The notes under the pieces: generated by a model
Database searches by the model: none
Told to the model about the DNA's origin: nothing
The model's input: only the letters and a program-made list of their open reading frames with translations
Program-made: the position numbers and the translations under genes
Shown: one piece after another, positions 38,839-48,906 of the stretch
Layout of the letters: each line of letters begins with the position of its first letter
Numbering within the stretch: the stretch's first letter is position 1
Source of the DNA: Liquidambar formosana
Lineage: Eukaryota > Streptophyta > Magnoliopsida > Saxifragales > Altingiaceae
Assembly: GCA_039720395.1 (NCBI GenBank)
Contig: CM077831.1
Location: forward strand, 8,420,333-8,484,332
Length of the DNA stretch: 64,000 bases
Reading direction: 5' to 3'

Positions 38839-38918
38839 CTCGGGTGACCACCTGGGGCTGGGCGGCTAGCAGCCTGGGCCCAGGCGGCTAGCCGCCCAGG
38901 CCTGGGTGGTCACCCGAG
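38839..38918. promoter_or_regulatory. GC-rich palindromic module in G2 LTR (80 bp)
   Basis: Differs from the module at 44613-44692 at a single base. It is 188 bp upstream of the LTR TATA box. Arms CTCGGGTGACCACC / GGTGGTCACCCGAG, centre GGGCCC, flanked by two GGCTAGC units (the first ends CAGCC instead of CCGCC). Confidence 0.85.
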
Positions 38919-39625
38919 GCACTGTCAGCTTATGCCCATTTTTGACCCTTTCAGCTTCCAAATGTGTTTCAGGGCCCAAATCAACTCCGATTTTGACGAA
39001 ACGAAAGCCAAAACGACCGTGTTTCGAAGGGGAATGTAATTTGAGTCACTTGAGGGCAAGAAACCCTAGCCATGGCTGCATGGTTGGGTCCTACAAAGGT
39101 GGTTAACCGCTATGCCTCACCATCGCTTAGCTTAGGTATGCACATAGGGTCGCACCGAATGCTTTCTAATTCGAAATTCAACCTCCCTAAACACATTTGG
39201 GGATGAAATTAAGACTAATCAAGGTCACATGAGTAGTCATGGAGTGAAAATCATAAGTCAATTCGAGCTAACCCGAAATAGGTCTCTTAGCCAACCTAAG
39301 CCTTGTTGAGCCATTCTAATCCCGAACCATCAATTCATCGAATTGAACCCACAAATACCTCAAATGCAATCATATGAACTCCAATTAGCAACTCGGAGAT
39401 CATTTCAAGGTCAAATGGAAAGTTTGTGATCAAAAAGACAATTATGCCCCTCAAGTCACAAAAGTTCTTATTAACCCTCAAGATCAACTCCAAATTGAAC
39501 CAAAATTCATACACACCATCCTTAGGACCCTAGAAACTCAATGCAAAAGACTAGACTCAAAAAGGAAACAAAAAGACACATGCAATGACAAACCCTAGCT
39601 AAGGTGGCAAAAATGGGGTGTGACA

Positions 39626-39667
39626 GAAGCCCCTCATTGGTGAGCAAGTTTCACTTGCGAGCCAATG
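39626..39667 (-). other. Polypurine-like tract and conserved hairpin of G2
   Basis: In element sense, TGAGGGGCTTC abuts the LTR start TGTCACACC and is the likely plus-strand primer region, though not purely purine. The hairpin 39635-39667 has stems CATTGG / CCAATG and GCAAGT / ACTTGC. Confidence 0.6.
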
Positions 39668-40915
39668 ACCAAAAGAACAACCCATTTTTGCCCAGGGAAT
39701 TGACTTCGTCAAGATCCACTGGGGAAAAGAGGGTGATCATATCATTGAATTCTTCGAATTCATCATACACAAGCACAAAGGTACTCTTCATAAGTTCTAC
39801 AGAACTCCTCTCATACTGTATACCAGTTTCACTGGGGAACAAGATGAGGTATCCACAGCTTACATCGAACTTCGTTCGATGAAAGGTCTTCCAATTCTAT
39901 GCCAGTGACAACTGGCGAATGGTACGAGGTAACATTATGCCATCAAGGCCATCCCAAAATATGAGAAAGATACATCCTTCTCATATTCAAACCGTCAAGG
40001 TTATTACTCAATTATCAAGGTAATCACATCCCATACTGCACCAGTGACAACTGGTGAATAATACGAGGTATCCATAGCTTACATTGAACTTCGTTCGATG
40101 AAAGGTCTTCCCATACTATGTCAGTGACAACTGGTGAATAGTACGAGGTATCCATAGCTTACATCGAACTTCGTTCGATGAAAGGTCTTCCCATATTACA
40201 CCAGTGACAACTGGTGAATAATATGAGGTAACACTATGCCATCAAGGCTATCTCAAAATATGAGAAAGATACATCCTTCTCATATTCAAACCATCAAGGT
40301 TGTCATTCAGTTGTCAAGGTAAACACGAGAAAGATCACGTCCTTCTCTTGCTCGAGTCAATTAAGGTAAACACATACCACAGGAAGCCGTCAAGGCTATC
40401 TCAAAACATGAGAAAGATACATCCTTCTCATATTCAAATCATCAAGGTTATCATTCAAATATCAAGGTAATCACATCCCATACTGCACCAGTGACAACTG
40501 ATGAACAATACGGGGTAACACTATGCCATCAAGGCCATCTCAAAATATGAGAAAGATACATCCTTCTCATATTCAAACCGTCAAGGTTATTATTCAATTG
40601 TTAAGGTAGTCACATAGCACGAGGAAGGTCACAACCTTCAATCAGGGTAAACACATACCATTGGGAAAGATCGCATCTTTCAAGTCATCAAGGTAAACAT
40701 AGGACGTGAGAAAGATTGCATTCTTCTCATATCAAACTCTCAAGGTGAACACATAGCATGAGAAAGATCGCGTCCTTCTCATAATTAAACCATCAAGGTA
40801 AACACAAGTCATGGGGAAAGATTGCATCTTTCAAATCATCAAGGTAAGCATGTAATCATGAGAAAGATTGCATCTTTCTCTCACTAAGTCATCAAGACAA
40901 AGGTAAGCTTCTACT
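39668..40915. repeat. Hairpin-rich irregular repeats in G2 3' UTR
   Basis: Repeated modules: ATCGAAC-TTC-GTTCGAT, ACCAGT-GACA-ACTGGT, ATATGAGAA-loop-TTCTCATAT, and GAAAGAT-TGC-ATCTTTC with variants, linked by ATCAAGGTNAAC-like spacers. It shares no obvious sequence with the O1 array at the same place, but the design is the same. No coding signal; 40916-41328 shows nothing further. Confidence 0.8.
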
Positions 40916-41328
40916 TACCAACACTCAACAAATTCACCAAGTCATCTCACATGGAGGCTATTTTATGCCTCAACTCAAACATCAACTCATATAGGAGACA
41001 CATTCTCCTCATGAAAGCAATCATTCACATGCATATAGGGAAGGTATCTTTATCCCAAATGACAACGAATCATAGTGACATAGGAGGGAATTCATCCCTA
41101 ATGATCAAAACCCATATGCATAGAGAGGGTTGTTCAACCCTACTAGCATGCCATGCCCACACAAGGCCACTAATGCAATCCATTTCAAAAACATTTCATG
41201 TCAAACAATGTCAAGATATTCACTCATTTTTCAACTCAAAACATGCTTGAGATTTCATCCCAAAGAGGGTTCAAAAGCGCGAATAGGCGAGCAAAGGCCA
41301 AACGAGCGCAACGGAGCGAGCAAGGGAG

Positions 41329-41405
41329 GCTGACCACCTGGCTGCTGGTGGCTTGCCGCCCAAGCCCAGGCGGCTTGCCGCCCCATGCTGGGCGGTTACC
41401 CGAGG
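41329..41405. promoter_or_regulatory. Diverged palindromic module before the antisense PMD gene
   Basis: Two GGCTTGCCGCC units replace GGCTAGCCGCC, with outer arms GACCACC and a mutated GGTTACCCGAG. It is about 20 bp upstream of a TATA-like dyad at 41425-41438 (GGGTTT-TT-AAACCC). Confidence 0.65.
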
Positions 41406-41701
41406 CTGGTGCTGCCCAGTTTGAGGGTTTTTAAACCCTTGACTCCCCATTTGATGCACACACACACCCAATCCGAAAATAGAGAGTTTCTCTCTCTAGA
41501 AACTCATTCCATCTTCTCCAAACACTCACAAACACATTCTCAATCAAAGTTTCCCTTGCAATTCAAGTTGTGTGCATGAAATAGCATCAAGAAAAAGTCA
41601 TTCAACACCAAAAACAAGCATCAATCATCAAGTTACAAGATCAAATTCATCATCTTTCTTATCAAACCCATTTTTCTCACATACAAACTCAACCACCAAC
41701 A

Positions 41702-44361
41702 ATGGCTTCTAGCAATGATTCCAACATCAAGTATCCATATTATGTGATCAAGAATACATACAAGGCACCAATCTATGATGCATCCCAAGACAAGGTGTTG
41801 CTTGAACCTAAGAAGCATCTCTCATACCTCCATTCCCAACATGAGGTTAGTTCTTCCCAACTTAACATGTTTATCTTGAAATCTTGATTTCTATTGGATA
41901 AAATGCATTCCCATGATCTTCTTTTGATTGTTTCTATCATTGTTAAGCCAAGTTCATTGATTTGGCAAGGATTGAATGTGCAAAATTCTTGTTTCCCAAT
42001 GCTTGAGAAAAGATGCCTACCAAGTGTTTGATAAAATGCCAAAGAGACAAAAACATGTTCAATTCTTGAAGAATCAATTGGTTTGCATTGTAGAACAAAG
42101 TCAAATGGTCTTGGCAAGGATTTGGTACACAAAAATCTTTCATTTCAATGCTTGAAAACAAGTTACACACCAAGTGTTCGATAAAATGCCCGAAAGGCAA
42201 AAACATGTTCAATCCTTACAAAATCAATGAATTTGAATACACAAGGTCATGGGCATTCATTCCTAATTCATTTCATGAATCAAAGCCCATATTTTAAAAC
42301 TTTTGGAAAACCATTTGAAATCAATTACCAATGCATGCCCAATATCTCTATGTTTTCAATGCTAACTCAATGCACAATCTTTTGACATAGCCCGACTTCC
42401 AAAGTCTCCGTACAAGGACATCAATAAAGGGGCTCATCTCATGGTGGAGATATATGGAACATGCCCAACCACGTGCTCGCAAGATAGTAAAGAAGGCGGG
42501 TTTTGGGCCTTTCCTATATGCTCTATGGTACGAGCAATGGGATAGGCAAGCATTGTTTGCCTTGACAAAGCTATGGTGGGACACCACCAACACTTTCCAT
42601 TTTAGCTTCGGGGAGATGACCATGACTCCTAAGGATTTCACCATGATAACTGGGTTGAGCTTGAAGGGCAAGCGCTTGGAATACTACGAACAAGCCAACA
42701 TGGACCAGAACTACATAGTAGCTCTACTCGGGGTTGAAGCGGAACTGAGCCCAAAAGGTGTGCGCCGTACTTGGCTCTACAACACCTTTGCCACTGAAGA
42801 AGAGAGTGAGGGGACGGATCCCCAATACATTGTGAGAGCTTTCTTGCTCTACATGATTTCATGTACCTTCTTTGTGGGCACCAATGACATGGCTCGACTA
42901 GAGTTGCTAGCTAGCATGGAGGATGTGAACAAAATTGGGAGATACAATTGGGGTGGAGCTGCTTTCGCAAACATGTATCGCTCCATGACTGACATGTCCC
43001 GAGGAGTTGCAAAGAACTTTAGGGGACTTCCTTTCGTTTGGGAGGTAACAAAGAACATTCAATTCTCTATTATTTCCCGAAACTTAACACATACATGATT
43101 TCCTCTATATTTTTGATTTTCCACAGATATGGTACTACGAGTACCTGAACATGTGTCGCCCGACTCTTGCTAGTGATGCCATGTCATGGCCCATCCTTCA
43201 GAATTATGCTCCATCTTGCTTGGCTACAAGAGCCTCCAATCGACACGATTATGCCCATGCAAGGGCATATCTTGCTAGCTTGACTGTTGATATGGTAGAA
43301 TCTTTTTTTCTCCTTATCTTTTTATCTTTCTCTTTTCATTTCTCATTTCAAACTCAACAGGTGGAATGGGATCCATGGAGGCTGTGGGAGCATAGGCTTC
43401 CCGAGAAGTACTCTTCTTGTTTGGAGTTGACAAGCAAAAGGGTCCTCTTTGAAGGCCCCACAGGTAGATGCTGGTATCTTGGGGAACGAGTCCTGAGACA
43501 AGTCCATGGAAATATGAATGCAGCTGTGACACCTTCCATGCCACCAAAGAACATGAGGCACACTAGCCACCTAGTGGGGGATGAACTAGAAGAGGCTCTG
43601 AGGGGTTGGGATGCTGAGGGATTCACCTCCCCTCGCGTAGAATACACTGCCTTTTGCCGACAATATCTAATGAATCCTAGGGTCACTGGTCTCCCACCTC
43701 AAGGGGTGAGCTCCCCCATACTCTTAAACTCTTTTTAAGATTATAAGAAAGACTCCATTTGACAAGTATTTGAATTTCAGGGCCGACGGGCAAGGGGACA
43801 CAGCTCCACAGTTGGATCTGCCACTGGGATGACTTACAATGACGAGGATGAGGACCTTGAAGGAAATCAACCTCCACCCCTCCCACAACTAAATTGGTAT
43901 GTGAACTTGTGCAGTGGGACAAGATTTGTGAAGACCGACATTACCCATCCACCATTCGATGAATATCCCAAGATCGATCCATATTATGAGAATGTGAGTT
44001 CTAAACTCTTATCTTCTTGAAATTGGATTCTTTCATCATTGTTAACCATGTTTATACTTTCCTAGGTTCCACGGGAGTATGCCCAGGAATGCATTGAACT
44101 CAATGAAGGATTGAGGAGGGATCTTGTGCGAATGAGTTTAGAGAACTCAGTTCTGGAAGCACACTTGAATCCCCAAGTGAGTGATCATCTTATTAGCTTT
44201 CAACTAGGATTGGCACCATTACCCTCCTAACTCATTATCTTTGTTTGTAACATGCATCATCGTCTAATCCACCACAGGATATGCCCCCTTCTAGAGCACC
44301 TCGTTCAGGGCATGATGGAGCTGGGCCAAGTCGAAAGAGAAGGCCCACGGGAAATCATTGA
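41702..44361 (+). CDS. Plant mobile domain-like protein, seven exons, antisense within G2
   Basis: Inferred exons are 41702-41845, 42391-43044, 43127-43294, 43361-43705, 43781-43993, 44066-44176 and 44278-44361. All introns are GT-AG and every exon is a multiple of three, so all introns are phase 0; the product is about 572 residues. Exon 2 resembles the plant mobile domain (aminotransferase-like, MAIN/MAIL family): ARKIVKKAGF, LWWDTTNTFHFSFGEMTMT, DFTMITGLSL. The C-terminus has a basic SRKRRP stretch, a possible nuclear signal. Start: ATGG after a CT-rich leader. Such domains are known in host genes, DNA transposons and Tat extra ORFs; the molecular role is unclear. No stop or frameshift seen. 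Splicing is inferred from sequence. Confidence 0.75.
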
Positions 44362-44612
44362 GTTTCACTCACCTCTTGTTAGGAATGTTTGGAACTTACT
44401 ATCTTCTTGTCATGTACTAATTAGGAATTTCAATTCCCAACCTTGAACCTTTATTATGGATACTTGATGAATCTATGTTGAACTTTATTGCAATGATATG
44501 ATCTTGTATTGTGTGAAAAATGGGCTTAAATCAAGCACAAAAAAGTCAAAACATCACAAAAGGGCCAAACGAAGGCATAACAAGGCAAAAATGGGCGAAA
44601 CAAAGCGGCGGT
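44362..44612 (+). other. 3' end of PMD-like gene and spacer
   Basis: AT-rich stretch with no ORF; probable 3' UTR of the upstream gene followed by the promoter region of the next. Confidence 0.5.
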
Positions 44613-44692
44613 CTCGGGTGACCACCTGGGGCTGGGCGGCTAGCCGCCTGGGCCCAGGCGGCTAGCCGCCCAGGCCTGGGTGGTCACCCGAG
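44613..44692. promoter_or_regulatory. GC-rich palindromic module before the second antisense gene (80 bp)
   Basis: 74 of 80 positions are self-complementary. Flanks are unrelated to those of the LTR copy at 38839-38918, from which it differs at one base. It ends 88 bp before the TATA box at 44780. Confidence 0.85.
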
Positions 44693-44779
44693 CCCGAAGC
44701 GGTGTTTCGCCTGATTTTAGGAAACTTCCTATTTTGACGGGATTCCACCTTCCAAAACACGGATTTCCGAATTTTTTCC

Positions 44780-44786
44780 TATAAAA
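44780..44786 (+). promoter_or_regulatory. TATA box of the 428-codon antisense gene
   Basis: TATAAAA about 50 bases before the ATG at 44836, leaving room for a short leader. It reads away from the LTR promoter direction. Confidence 0.65.
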
Positions 44787-44835
44787 GCACATCCAAGGGG
44801 TCTCAAACCCTACTAACATTCATTGAGAGCAAGTT

Positions 44836-46122
44836 ATGGAAGCCCTAGACAAACTCTTGAGTGATTTTCTGAAGGTTATGAGTGCGGAGGCAAGGAAGGA
44901 GTTTAAGCGCTACTACTTGGATCCGTTGTTTTCTTTGATGCATGTGAAGCTTGAAACCACTCTTCTTACTGCTGCTACATATTTTTGGGATCCCCAACTT
45001 CATGTATTCCGTTTCAACTATGAAGAGCTATGCCCAACAATGGAAGAGTTCTGCGCTCTGTATGGAGTTTCACCTGTAGGACCTTTCATCCTCCCTACTC
45101 CACGCTCAAGTTACTTGATTTCCTTCTCCAACTTCCTTGGGATTTCTCAACAAGAGGCCTCCATATTTGCGAAGGATCATAAGGTGAATCTCATAGAAAT
45201 AGCAACTTCCTTCTTGGCTCATGATAGCAAAGGTACCTTGAATTTCAACCTTCCTACTCAACATGCTCTTGCTTTCTGCTTGGTTGGTCGCTTCCTTATC
45301 TCCACGGGGACTCTCTATGTCCCTATTCAAATTTGTGAACTGATTCCTTTTCTTCTTGAGCACAACAACCTGATTCCCATAGTGCTAGCTGAAACCCTCA
45401 ACAGTTTAGACAAAGTTCATGATATCCCACAAGCCCCATTAGGAGGGAGCCCCATTCTACTGCAGATGTGGCTTCTTGAAAGGCTTAATTTCTTATCTCC
45501 TACCACCATTAATCCATACAAACCCCAACATTATTGTTGCCGTCGAGTTGAACTTCCTGGTCAATTTTCTTTGAGGGAATGGTTGGGCTACTTCCAAACT
45601 CTCTCATGGCGAAACATCAGGTGGTTTGTCTCCACATGGGGATGCAAGGAACAAATTCTTCTCCGAACTTCTGGGTGTGCTATGGTCAAGCTCATAGGGT
45701 TGAGGTCAACTTCATTCTATTGGACTTCAAGAATCCTTCGTCAGATGGGTGCCATGCAAACCATACCTACTTCTGTGGTATTTGATCATTCTGTCGAACC
45801 CGTGGGCCCCACAATGGTTAAGTGGGCCAAGACTAGATGGACTGACCAACTGAAACTGACTCGAGTTGAAAACACTGATGGGCCTTATGTCATGAGCCTT
45901 GAATACAAGACATGGTTGAAGACTAGCTTGGGTGAAAGAGAAACCATTCGCAGGAAAAGGATTTATGACCTTATCAAGGACACAGGACTTGGATTTTGCA
46001 GGGAAGACATTCTGGAAGCAGTGGAAGCAGCACATGCTCATGACTTGCGAAAGAAGCGAAGACTTGAAAGAAAAGAGAAAAAAGCAAACCAAGAAATTCT
46101 GAAGAAAATCAAAAGGACTTGA
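44836..46122 (+). CDS. 428-residue retroelement-associated protein, antisense within G2
   Basis: Single uninterrupted exon. The N-terminal third has helices then the motif AATYFWDPQLHVFRFNYEELCPTMEEF split over about residues 46-72, which recalls the DUF7745-type proteins often annotated beside plant gypsy elements (recollection, unverified). The last 30 residues are strongly basic (KKRRLERKEKKANQ), compatible with a nuclear or nucleic-acid-binding role. No catalytic motif is seen. It has a TATA box and palindromic module upstream, and an AATAAA near 46175 downstream. It converges with G2 pol. The intact frame suggests recent constraint or youth. Confidence 0.7.
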   Translation: MEALDKLLSDFLKVMSAEARKEFKRYYLDPLFSLMHVKLETTLLTAATYFWDPQLHVFRFNYEELCPTMEEFCALYGVSPVGPFILPTPRSSYLISFSNFLGISQQEASIFAKDHKVNLIEIATSFLAHDSKGTLNFNLPTQHALAFCLVGRFLISTGTLYVPIQICELIPFLLEHNNLIPIVLAETLNSLDKVHDIPQAPLGGSPILLQMWLLERLNFLSPTTINPYKPQHYCCRRVELPGQFSLREWLGYFQTLSWRNIRWFVSTWGCKEQILLRTSGCAMVKLIGLRSTSFYWTSRILRQMGAMQTIPTSVVFDHSVEPVGPTMVKWAKTRWTDQLKLTRVENTDGPYVMSLEYKTWLKTSLGERETIRRKRIYDLIKDTGLGFCREDILEAVEAAHAHDLRKKRRLERKEKKANQEILKKIKRT

Positions 46123-46473
46123 AGACTTTAGAAATAGGGTATCTATGGCATGTCAATAGTTCTTTATCTAACACCAATAAATTGCTATGTCAATCAATTA
46201 GTTCTAAATGAATTGCCAATAATAATTTAATTTTGAGATTTGTTGTTGTGGTGTTGTTTAGACCGCACCTAAGGTAACTTTATGGGCTGCCTACGTATCC
46301 CCATCCTTTTTTCAATTTTTTTTTTCATTCATTTTTTTTTTTCATTTTTCTTCATTTTTCTCTTTTTTCATTTATTTTTTTATTTTTTTTAGGAATGGGG
46401 AATCAGGCCCTCGTAGTTCAAATGCCTTAACTTTTGCCTAGGCCGCCCTTATGGGTTTTCAACCTAGCAGGCC
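46123..46473. other. Convergent 3' region of the antisense gene and G2 pol
   Basis: Contains a T-rich tract (about 46305-46392) between two conserved-looking pieces, read in element sense as CTACGAGGGCCTGATTCCCC and GGATACGTAGGCAGCCC. I recall similar pieces after pol in other Tat elements. No ORF. Confidence 0.5.
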
Positions 46474-47240
46474 TTACACATAGTACTTCTTCAATTGATC
46501 CAAATTGGTAGGGCGAGCGAACTCAATTCCATCCAAATCCATGAGGCGAACAGCCCCTGCTGGTAATATCTCCTTGATAACATACGGGCCACCCCAACTT
46601 GGCTTGAACTTCCCTCGTGGATCAAAAATTGGAGCTCGGATTTCTTTCAACACCAAATCCCCTGTCTTCAAACCTCGGTCTTTGACATGCTTGTTGAATG
46701 CTCTCGCAACCCTTCGCTGATATCCCTGCACATGATACAAGGCCCTCAATCGCCTTTCATCGAGCAATGCCAGCTCATCATAACGGTTCTTAACCCAATC
46801 TGCTTCTGCTATCTGACTTTCCACAGCAACCCGTAATGATGGTACCTCCAACTCAATAGGCAAAACAGCCTCCATCCCATACACCAAGGAATAAGGGGTA
46901 GCCCCTGTTGACGATCTCACAGATGTTCTATAGCCCCACAAGGCTAATGGCAACTTCTCATGCCAATCAGTGTAGGTGTCAGCTGTTTTCTGTAATATCT
47001 TCCTAACATTCTTGTTGGCGGCCTCCACTGCTCCATTAGTCTGCGGGCGATAAGGGGAGGATAAATGGTGCACTATGTTGTATTTCTGCAAAAGCTCCTT
47101 GGTTTCCTTCTGAAAGTGCTGACCATTGTCTGAAATGATCTCATGGGGTACCCCATACCTGTAGATAATGTTGAGCTGTATGAATTGTGCTACCTTCTTG
47201 GCATTCAGGGTCTTGAAAGATGCTGCCTCTACCCACTTAG
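46474..47240 (-). pseudogene. G2 integrase, C-terminal part
   Basis: Continues the pol frame across S3 (FTKW then VEAASF). It has the second Asp of the catalytic triad in ISDNGQHF and the Glu in GAVEAANK, followed by the DNA-binding C-terminal domain (GDLVLKEIRAPIFDPRGKF) and the end KKYYV. The stop is at 46476-46474. The open frame itself is intact; only the S3 insertion separates it from the rest. Confidence 0.92.
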
Positions 47241-48906
47241 TGTTGGGAATCAAACTAGAGAGGAAAAATACAAAGGCGGAATTTAAAATTTTTCCTACGA
47301 TTCCCAAACCCATGAATCTTAATTATGCTTAATACAAAACAAAAACCCTAACTAGAAGAGGGTAGAATTACTTACAGTTGATTCAAGTCTTCTCCTTTAT
47401 GCTCCAAGCTTTGTCTTCTGATTGAGCAGTCCAAGTGCACTGCCTCCAACAGTATCCACACCTAGCTTGAGCAAGTTGTCCTTTCCTTCTTCTTCCTTAG
47501 GGTTGCTAGAGGTGGAGAAGAGGGAGAGAGAGAGAGGGAGGGCTGTGAAAATTTCGGCCAGCACTTGGGAGCCTCCAAGAGTGCTTCAAGTGATGATGTC
47601 ATCACATCATAAGAGGCTTTAAATAGCCTCCAACTAGGGCCGGCCAAGGGGGGAGTTCAAACCCTAATCTAATTTGTGTAATTACTCTTAATTACACAAT
47701 TAGCCCACTAGTTTGCATCAAATACAAATTAGCCCCTTAAAGAACTTTTCTTTAATCACTTATACCCTTTCTCTCATAGACAATCAAGCTCTCTTAGCAT
47801 GATCAGTGTGTGACCCATTGGGTTCACATCATCAAGTAGTAGGAACAGCACAAGTTGTGCACAATGGAACACTTTCCATTAAGGGTCTAATTGAAACTCC
47901 TTTCAATTCCCTAATTGATTATAACTCATTTATATCAATTAGGGCTTCTACTAACCATGAGTAACACCTAGCATATGGCTCATGGTGTGGTCCTTAATGA
48001 GGTGAATAGTCATTTACAAAGAACCCTTCTGTTATAGTTTACAGGTTACAATTCCATCCTTCCATCAACACAATGTCTCCAATTGAACTAATAAGACATG
48101 GAAGTCTGTCAAGTCCCTAGTTCAATTACTTTATACTCATTCATTAATATCAACTCAATGATGAACTTATGGAAACTCCTTTCCATATTCATTCTACCAT
48201 GGGCCCATGGATTTAATGAGTTATATTCAATGAATGCTGTATGAGACATTCACTCCCTTTTTCCTGAGAGTGATGGATTCCTTGTTGATCACTCACATGC
48301 CTTCACACATATAGCAGAAGGGCCAATGAACACCTTTACAGACCCCTGAATAGGATCTGCACTTAGTGTTATCAAACTTCTAAAGCTACATGCATAAGAC
48401 AACCATGGTGTCTCAGGTCTAAGGATTACTTGTACCACTATAACAATGAGAAACTGATTGACAGGCAGGTTAAAACTCCATTCAGTTTATCTCATATCTT
48501 TGGTCACATTCAGTGTACCTATTCTGATAATAGGCACCCACTTGTTGGTTATAGTGTCCCCACACAAATAGCTTGAGACTAGCTATCCTCCTATAGAGTC
48601 AACCTAACAAGTGCTAGTCCTATGGTTCATTACTGTCCATCATAGTGAACCTTCAACTAGGAATGATTTAGGAGTTTAGTACAGAGATATATTTACAGTC
48701 TCAAAATTACAACCTTTGTAATTTCATATTCTCAACTCTAACTCCATGGACATATTATGTAAATATAAATGATGCATATAAACATAATAGAATAAGCCCT
48801 TTTATTAAATCAATAATAAATGTGACATATATAAATGAAATCAATTGATTGTTCCTAATCCCTAAACAATCATCTCTATGATTGGCTCTAGGGCATAATC
48901 CTAACA
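47241..48906 (-). mobile_element. S3: solo copia LTR (1666 bp)
   Basis: TGTTAGG...CCCAACA reversed, flanked by CTTAG (47236-47240 and 48907-48911). It is a different subfamily: the TATA box sits in a dyad GAGGCT / AGCCTC (47613-47630) instead of GTGTGGACT / AGTCACAC. It splits the integrase just after the first catalytic Asp region. Confidence 0.93.

Larger units (their letters stand above)
36136..39625 (-). repeat. G2 3' LTR (3490 bp)
   Basis: TGTGGACCCC...GGGTGTGACA, close to S1 but longer, partly from a tandem expansion at about 37620-38285. The paired hairpins (36556-36578, 36612-36631), TATAAATA (38651-38644, minus) and the 80-bp palindrome (38839-38918) keep the S1 order and spacing. 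Confidence 0.92.

Noticed and set aside
36136..39625. Reading the Tat LTRs as + strand with the primer site at 39626
   Set aside because: The bases after the LTR match no tRNA 3' end, the TATA box reads minus, and gag-pol of G2 is minus; the purine-rich complement fits the 3' LTR side.
41943..42212. Minus-strand ORFs of 89 and 119 codons between 41773 and 42212
   Set aside because: They fall in intron 1 of the antisense gene, contain diverged internal repeats and show no recognisable domain.
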